This document shows positions 16,909 to 22,181 of a stretch of DNA of 22,181 nucleotides, piece by piece. Position numbers and translations under genes: made by a program. How positions within the stretch are numbered: position 1 is the stretch's first letter; each line of letters begins with the position of its first letter. Origin of the DNA: Candidatus Dechloromonas phosphorivorans (GTDB lineage: Bacteria > Pseudomonadota > Gammaproteobacteria > Burkholderiales > Rhodocyclaceae); assembly GCA_016709495.1 (NCBI GenBank), contig JADJMS010000049.1:1-22181 (forward strand), written 5' to 3'. The notes beneath the pieces are model-generated. The model searched no databases and was not told the origin of the DNA. It saw nothing but the letters and a program-made list of their open reading frames with translations.

Positions 16909-16945
16909 ATTGGTTTTGGTTATAGCTCTTATAGGTTGTTCCTAT
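16909..16945. promoter_or_regulatory. OxyR binding site between peroxidase gene and oxyR
   Basis: The OxyR tetramer consensus is ATAG-N7-CTAT-N7-ATAG-N7-CTAT. Here the four quarter-sites read ATTG (16909-16912), TTAT (16920-16923), ATAG (16931-16934) and CTAT (16942-16945) with exact 7-nt spacers, matching 14 of 16 core bases. It lies in the divergent gap next to oxyR and probably controls both genes. Confidence 0.72.
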
Positions 16946-16963
16946 GGCTAAAGTGGGTAATAT
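16936..16963 (+). promoter_or_regulatory. Possible oxyR promoter
   Basis: TAATAT (16958-16963) is a fair -10 hexamer. A poor -35 (TTGTTC, 16936-16941) sits 16 nt upstream and overlaps the last part of the OxyR site. Overlap of this kind is how OxyR represses its own gene in enterobacteria, so autorepression is likely if the promoter is real. Confidence 0.4.
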
Positions 16964-16993
16964 GCCGCGCTTGTAACAAAAAATGAGCAAGCA

Positions 16994-17899
16994 ATGACAC
17001 TTACCGAATTGCGTTACATCGTCGCTTTGGCCCAGGAGGGCAATTTCAGTCGTGCTGCCGAGCATTGTTCTGTCAGTCAGCCGACGCTAAGCGTCGCCAT
17101 TGCTCGTCTGGAAGATGAGTTGGGCGTTCAGCTTTTTGAGCGGGGCAAAGGGTTTGTCAGCCCCAGCATTGTTGGCATCAAGGTGGTCGAGCAAGCTCAG
17201 GTGGCCCTCAGGGAGGCGGAGAAGGTGCGTTCGATAGCGATGTGCGGTCGCGATCAGCTTGAGGGCCCGCTGCGCCTGGGTGTAATTCACACCATTGGCC
17301 CCTACTTGTTGCCGCAACTGATTCATTCCCTGAAACTGGTGGCGCCCAACATGCCGCTGGCGATTGAGGAGAATATGACGGCTAATCTGGCCGATATGCT
17401 GCATGACAACGAAATTGATGTACTGATCATTGCACTACCGTTCGATTTGCCGGGTGTTCTGACCCGTGCGCTCTATGACGAATCGTTTCAGGTCGTGGTG
17501 CCACGTGGTCATCCGTGGGAGAGCCGGGAGTGCATACGTCCTGAAGAGGTGACAGGCGACGAAATTTTGCTGCTCAAGGCAGGTAACTGCTTTCGCGATC
17601 AGGTGTTGGGCGCTTGTCCCCAGGTCAGCAGCCCGGAAACCGATGTTCGCCTGGGGCATTCGATAGGCACCATCCGCTGCATGGTGGCTTCCGGCCTTGG
17701 GGTATCCGTGTTGCCAAGCGGCGCCTTGGGGCATCCTTATAGTAATGACATGATCAGTATCATCCCATTCACAGAGCCGGCGCCTTCACGCCGGATTGCG
17801 CTGGCTTGGCGTCCCGGATTTGTGCGGCCCAAGGCGATTGATGCGCTGTTGAAAGCCGTCAAAGGACTTATTAACCCGGCCTATCGTTTCGCTATTTGA
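16994..17899 (+). CDS. oxyR: Hydrogen peroxide-sensing LysR-type regulator OxyR
   Basis: OxyR is a redox-switched transcription factor of the peroxide response. The 301 residues show the LysR helix-turn-helix at the N-terminus (TELRYIVALAQEGNFSRAA, then SQPTLSVAIARLEDELG) and a substrate-binding-like regulatory domain. The diagnostic cysteines occur at C199 and C208 (AGNCFRDQVLGACP), the same numbering as E. coli OxyR, where they form the sensing disulphide. The residue before C199 is Asn rather than the usual His. ATG 16994 has only a weak ribosome site. The gene is divergent from the peroxidase gene with a strong OxyR site between them. It ends 50 nt before the converging EAL-gene stop; no terminator is obvious in that gap. 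Confidence 0.94.
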   Translation: MTLTELRYIVALAQEGNFSRAAEHCSVSQPTLSVAIARLEDELGVQLFERGKGFVSPSIVGIKVVEQAQVALREAEKVRSIAMCGRDQLEGPLRLGVIHTIGPYLLPQLIHSLKLVAPNMPLAIEENMTANLADMLHDNEIDVLIIALPFDLPGVLTRALYDESFQVVVPRGHPWESRECIRPEEVTGDEILLLKAGNCFRDQVLGACPQVSSPETDVRLGHSIGTIRCMVASGLGVSVLPSGALGHPYSNDMISIIPFTEPAPSRRIALAWRPGFVRPKAIDALLKAVKGLINPAYRFAI

Positions 17900-17949
17900 G
17901 TTCAATTGCACCTCGCGTACTTGGTTGGCGCAAGAGAGTGAATCAAGCC

Positions 17950-20073
17950 TTATTTTTGCGCAGTGAGCAAAAGTGTCAGTTGAGCCGCCGGCATCGGGCG
18001 TGCAAAATAATATCCCTGCGCGGTACCGCAGCCCATGCTGTTGAGAAGGTTTGCTTGTTCGACAGTCTCGACACCTTCGGCCACAACCTCCAACCCCAGT
18101 TTTCGGGCGAGTGTGATGATGGTTTCGACGATGGCCACATCTTGTGGGTCGGTGATGATGTCCTGAACGAAACTGCGGTCTATCTTGATCTGATCGATAG
18201 GGAAGCGTTTTAGGTAGCTGAGTGAGGAGTAGCCGGTACCGAAATCATCCAGTGCCAGGCGAAATCCCGCAATACGCAGGTTTTCCAGTCGCTGCGTGGT
18301 GCTTTCAATCTGTTGCATCAAGGAGGTTTCGGTAAGCTCCAGGCATATGGAGTCCAGCGGCAAGGCATGTGCCTCGGCGCACCGGATCAATTGTTCGATC
18401 AAGCCCTCTTCATTAAAGCTGAGGGCGGAGAGATTGACGGCAATCGGCAGTCGTTCGGGCATCACGCCTTGTTCCCGCCAACTGCGCATCTGCTGGCAGG
18501 CAAGTGAGAAAATATGATGTCCCATGTGGACGATGAGTCCACATTCTTCTGCCAGCGGAATGAAGTCTCCCGGGTAGAGTAGGCCTTTTTCCGGGTGTTG
18601 CCAGCGGACGAGCGCCTCGGCGCCAATAATGCGACCGGAAGCCATGTCTACCTTGGGTTGAAAATGAAGCAGTAGTTGATTGCCGGCCATTGCCTGACGC
18701 AATTCACCTTCGCGATGGATCTTGGCGCTGGCAACCGCGCCAATCTCTTCGTTGTAAAAAGCGTAGGAATCTCTTCCCAGAGCGCGCGCCGTGCTGACGG
18801 CGTATTCGGCGTGATCGACCAGATTGCTCAGGGTATCGCTGTCGCGGGGGTAGAGGGCTAGCCCGATACTGGCGGTCAGGCGAATTTCCTGATCGTCCAG
18901 GACGAAAGGTTCCCGGATGGCTTGCAACACACGGTCGGCAACGGTAGAGGCATCGGTTTCCCGTCTAAGCTGGGAGAGCAGGATCAGAAACTCGTCGGGG
19001 CCGGCTCGGGCGGCAACCTCAATACCCTCCGGGGTATGGGCAAACCCGGACAGATCACTGGCACGAACACAATTGACAATCCGCTCAGCCAATGTTTTCA
19101 GTATGAGGTCGCCCTGAACGTTGCCAAAAGTGGCGTTGACGTCCTTGAAGTGGTCTATGTCCACAAAAAGCAGGGCGCATTCGCCGCAGTTGCGACGGGA
19201 CTGCTCCAGCGTATGCGCGGCAACTTCCAGGAAGAACTGGCGATTGGGCAAGCCGGTAGTCTGGTCGTGATAGGAAAGGAAGCGAACGCGCTCTTCGTTG
19301 GCGACGGCTTCAGAAATGTCCTGTGTTATGGCTTCGGAGCTTGACGACATGGTATCGCTAGCAAGTAATACGTGGCCGTCTTCCTGAAAGACACGTTTAT
19401 TGCCATTGCTTCCGGTATGGCGAAAGCGTATTTGGTAATTTTTTCCGGCGCTTAGCGCCATATGGCGGGCGTCGCGCAAGGAGGGTCGATCACCCTCGTC
19501 CACCGTTTCAATCAGGATAGTCGGGGTAATGCTCTGACGGATTTCCGGCGCCAGGCCGAAGAGTCTGGCAAATTCGTCGGAGCAGGAAAATATACCCGCA
19601 TCAGGCCACCACTCCCAACTACCCATGCGGGCCAGGCGCTGAGCACCGTCCAGGCTGATCTGACTGGCGACCAATCGTGAACGGATAAAGTTGGCACGCA
19701 GGTTGTAGCGTACGCGATGAATCAGGAGATTCCAGTTGATCGGTTTCGGGATAAAGTCGCTGGCGCCAACCTGATACGCTTTTTCGATGGAGTCGGAATC
19801 GTCGAGGCCGGTGAGCATGACGATGGAAAGATCACGGCCGAATTCAGCCTGGCGCAGGCGACGACAAACCTCGAAACCATCAATGCCGGGCATCATTACA
19901 TCCAGGAGGACAAGATCGACTTCCTTGCTGGCGAGCTTGGCCAGTGCCTCTTCACCGCTGCCCGCCTCGTCTACCTTGAATCCGGCACGACGCAAGGCCT
20001 GGCCGGCCATCATGCGCAGCACCGCATCATCATCGACGAGAAGAATATGACTGTCATCAAGTGAGCGGTTCAT
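17950..20073 (-). CDS. Response regulator with PAS-like, degenerate GGDEF and EAL domains (c-di-GMP phosphodiesterase)
   Basis: This is a cytoplasmic phospho-regulated c-di-GMP enzyme of 707 residues. Receiver domain, about 8-125: acidic residues in LLVDDD, phosphoacceptor D58 in LLDVMMPG, lysine K110. A PAS-like segment, about 140-255, includes MGSWEWWPDAGIFSCSDEF. The GGDEF domain, about 265-440, has HDQTTGLPNR and FVDIDHFKDVN, but the active-site loop is AGPDEF (357-362), so cyclase activity is doubtful. The EAL domain, about 455-700, is complete: EALVRW, AVNLSA, ELTETSL, LALDDFGTGYSSL, IKIDRSF, AEGVET and QGYYFARP. ATG 20073 with AGAGGGAA is preferred over ATG 20097 because it overlaps the upstream stop in ATGA. 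Translational coupling to the hybrid kinase suggests that kinase phosphorylates D58. Confidence 0.93.
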   Translation of the reverse strand: MNRSLDDSHILLVDDDAVLRMMAGQALRRAGFKVDEAGSGEEALAKLASKEVDLVLLDVMMPGIDGFEVCRRLRQAEFGRDLSIVMLTGLDDSDSIEKAYQVGASDFIPKPINWNLLIHRVRYNLRANFIRSRLVASQISLDGAQRLARMGSWEWWPDAGIFSCSDEFARLFGLAPEIRQSITPTILIETVDEGDRPSLRDARHMALSAGKNYQIRFRHTGSNGNKRVFQEDGHVLLASDTMSSSSEAITQDISEAVANEERVRFLSYHDQTTGLPNRQFFLEVAAHTLEQSRRNCGECALLFVDIDHFKDVNATFGNVQGDLILKTLAERIVNCVRASDLSGFAHTPEGIEVAARAGPDEFLILLSQLRRETDASTVADRVLQAIREPFVLDDQEIRLTASIGLALYPRDSDTLSNLVDHAEYAVSTARALGRDSYAFYNEEIGAVASAKIHREGELRQAMAGNQLLLHFQPKVDMASGRIIGAEALVRWQHPEKGLLYPGDFIPLAEECGLIVHMGHHIFSLACQQMRSWREQGVMPERLPIAVNLSALSFNEEGLIEQLIRCAEAHALPLDSICLELTETSLMQQIESTTQRLENLRIAGFRLALDDFGTGYSSLSYLKRFPIDQIKIDRSFVQDIITDPQDVAIVETIITLARKLGLEVVAEGVETVEQANLLNSMGCGTAQGYYFARPMPAAQLTLLLTAQK

Positions 20074-22181
20074 TCGGCAATTCCCTCTGGCAGCCATTCT
20101 GGAGACGACTCTGCCATGGCCTGCCGGAGAACGACAAGTTCGCTGGCGAGCGGCTCTATCTGCTGAGTGTTTGGAACGTAGGCGGGATTTTTCAGGTCCG
20201 CTTCAAGCTTTCTGGCCTTGTCCGACAGTATCAGGGCACCCACCGAGGCGCTTGATGATTTAAGGGTATGGGCCAAACGCTGGAGCGTGGCGAAATCCTC
20301 ATTGGCGAAGGTGGCGGACATTTCAGTGACCAATTTGGCTGATTCCGTAAGGAATAGACTCAGGACACGACGGGCGAGAATGTCCGGATTATCTCCTCCG
20401 GCCAGAAATTGCGCAAGACGCCAGGATCGAAGGCTAAGGGCGCATCTATGGCAACAGACTGCTCCGGCAATGCAATCGGTGTTTCGTTGCGGAGATGGCG
20501 GGCGGCCTGGCCTGGAGTGAAGGGCCAGTATTCAACAATCTGTTCCCCGCGAAGGGTTTTGTCAGGTAGTCCGTCATGCCGGCGGCCAGACAAAGCTCGC
20601 GATCACCAGCCAGTGCATTGGCCGTCAAGGCGATGATCGGCAAGGGGCGGCGATCAGGGTGTTCAGCTTCCCAGTTGCGGATGGCGCGGGTGGCTGTATA
20701 GCCGTCCATCACCGGCATTTGGCAATCCATGAAGACAATATCGAAGGGTCCGCTGTGGCACACCGCATGAAAGCCCTCGGCGCCGTTGATGGCGCATTCG
20801 ACCTGGCAACCGACCCGGGAAAGGATGGTTTTGGCGAGATGGCGGTTAATTTCATTGTCTTCCACCAGCAGCACACGCAGATCATGCTGGCTGTTTGCTG
20901 CCAGGGATTGTGTCGCCGGCGTTTCTTCTATGCCGTGTATCAGGCGCAGGAGTAGGGAACGCAATTCCCGGTGCAGCACAGGTTTGCTTAACAGGCCATC
21001 TGCTCCGCCAGCACTGGCATCCGATGTCGTCGCCGTCAACTTGACAAGGCGGATGCGGAGCTGGGATTCCTTGCGCGGCGGGAGACCTTGCCACTGAGGA
21101 TCGTCAATCAGAAGGATGTCGAAATTGTCCAGCCTGGCCGGCAGGCTTGCCGCACATTCTGCTGACGCCCCGAGCGCCGCCAGACCAGCGGCAATATGCT
21201 GGCGCGCAACAAGCAAGGGATGGACGACCAGCGTTGATTTACCGTTCAGCAAGTCGGTGGTGTTGCTGGTCGGCACTGGGTCGGCGCACGGACGTAGCGG
21301 CAGGACGATCCAGAAACATGAGCCGTGACCTTCTTCGCTGACGAAACCGGCGCGACCACCCATCAGTTCGGCCAATTGGTGGGTAATCGCGAGCCCCAGT
21401 CCGGTCCCGCCGTAACGGCGGGTAGTTGAGGCATCGGCCTGGGTGAAAGCGGAAAAAAGTTGTTCCTTGGCTGCCGCCGGAATCCCTGGTCCGCTATCAC
21501 AAACCACGATGGCGTATTCATTGGCCCCCAGTGTCAGTTCTGCCGGAGCCTCCTCGCTGCGCTGCGTGACATAGACGGTTACTTCACCTTCGGCTGTGAA
21601 TTTGACGGCGTTGTTGACCAGATTGCCGACCATCTGCCGGATGCGATGGGGTCGCCAACAGGATTTCCGGCATACCGGCGCTGACGTGGCCCGCAATTTC
21701 GACATTCTTGGCCTGAGCGCGCCCGGCCTGGCCGAGAATAACCTCTTCCAGAAGCGGACCGATATGAATGGGAGATTCTTCCAGTACCAGTTTGCCTGCC
21801 TCTATCTTGGAGAAATCGAGTATTTCGTTAATCAGATGGAGCAAAGAATTGGCTGACAGGCGAACAGTATCGGCAAAATGCCGTTGTTCGCGATTCAATG
21901 GCGTTTCGAGCAGCAGATCGGTCATGCCGATGACGCCATTCATCGGCGTTCGGATTTCATGGCTCCATGTTGGTAGAAACTGCGATTTTGGCGCGATTGG
22001 CTGCTTCGGCCTGCTCTCTGGCGATGCGTAATTCGCCGGTGCGGACGTCTCACCTGCTGTTCAACTACGTCGCGGCTCAACTGCACTCCCGGTCGCGCGC
22101 CGCAATTTCGCTCAAGCATGCGGTTAAATCCGTTGATCAGAGTGCTCGTTTCAGCGGCGGGGTTTGGCTTCGACACGCAGG
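20070..22181 (-). CDS. Hybrid sensor histidine kinase with two receiver domains and HPt, N-terminus outside window, frameshifted
   Basis: This is the C-terminal part of a BarA/GacS-like multi-step phosphorelay kinase that runs past the right edge. From its N-terminal side: the end of a HAMP-like segment and coiled coil (INGFNRMLER, then RIAREQAEAANRAK); HisKA with the phosphorylated His codon at 21961-21959 (SHEIRTPMNGVIGM); and HATPase with RQMVGNLVNNAVKF, DSGPGIP and YGGTGLGLAI. Next come a receiver-like domain lacking the N-terminal acidic pair, a full receiver (LLVEDNEINR, FMDCQMPVMDG, LTKPF), and an HPt domain with AHTLKSSSASVGA. The frame breaks near 22050, 21980, 21655, 20555 and 20405, each repairable by one base. 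Its TGA overlaps the EAL regulator start, marking a kinase-regulator operon. Confidence 0.85.

Noticed and set aside
17900..17949. Gap between the convergent oxyR and EAL genes as a terminator
   Set aside because: No stable stem with a T run could be found in these 50 bases.
1..22181. CRISPR arrays, tRNA or rRNA genes, integrases, toxin-antitoxin or defence systems
   Set aside because: Both strands were scanned by eye; no spaced direct repeats, cloverleaf-like sequences or signature proteins of such systems were seen apart from the IS256 transposase.

Overview
The window reads as a chromosomal segment of a Gram-negative proteobacterium. A complete System I cytochrome c maturation operon, a periplasmic dihaem peroxidase, a NapF ferredoxin and FNR-like sites point to a facultative, respiring, probably denitrifying organism. 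The overall protein style suggests a betaproteobacterium, perhaps of the Rhodocyclales (Dechloromonas/Accumulibacter type). That placement is inferred from gene content and was not checked by any search.

Layout. 51-3589 (+): pccB-pccA, the two subunits of a biotin-dependent propionyl-CoA-type carboxylase, both broken by many small frameshifts and closed by a strong bidirectional terminator (3644-3672). 3676-6176 (-): a DHH/DHHA1 phosphoesterase gene followed by a conserved gene of unknown function, also frameshifted. 6328-8657 (+): a short gene start cut by a complete IS256-type element (6468-7795), then the C-terminal half of a hybrid histidine kinase. 8632-15685 (-): ccmABCDEFGHI-napF, almost all joined by 1-4 nt overlaps. 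15817-16824 (-): a dihaem cytochrome c peroxidase with its own terminator. 16994-17899 (+): oxyR, divergent from the peroxidase. 17950-22181 (-): a hybrid histidine kinase with HPt domain (incomplete at the window edge), overlapped by a receiver-PAS-GGDEF-EAL regulator.

How it works together. The middle block is a coherent respiratory and peroxide module. The peroxidase is a c-type cytochrome that needs the Ccm machinery beside it. Both the ccm operon and the peroxidase gene carry an FNR/ANR-type box (TTGAT-N4-GTCAA on the + strand) about 66-69 nt before their start codons. The peroxidase/oxyR gap also holds a four-part OxyR site with 14 of 16 core bases. This predicts low-oxygen activation of both units, with peroxide-dependent control of the peroxidase and oxyR.

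Quality. Genes in 7796-20070 are clean, while 1-7370 and 20360-22181 are full of single-base indels that leave the encoded proteins recognisable when corrected. This looks like sequencing or assembly error towards the contig ends rather than gene decay. The IS element lacks a target duplication, so the junction around it may be a deletion or a chimeric join. I found no CRISPR array, tRNA, rRNA or clearly new defence or mobile system.
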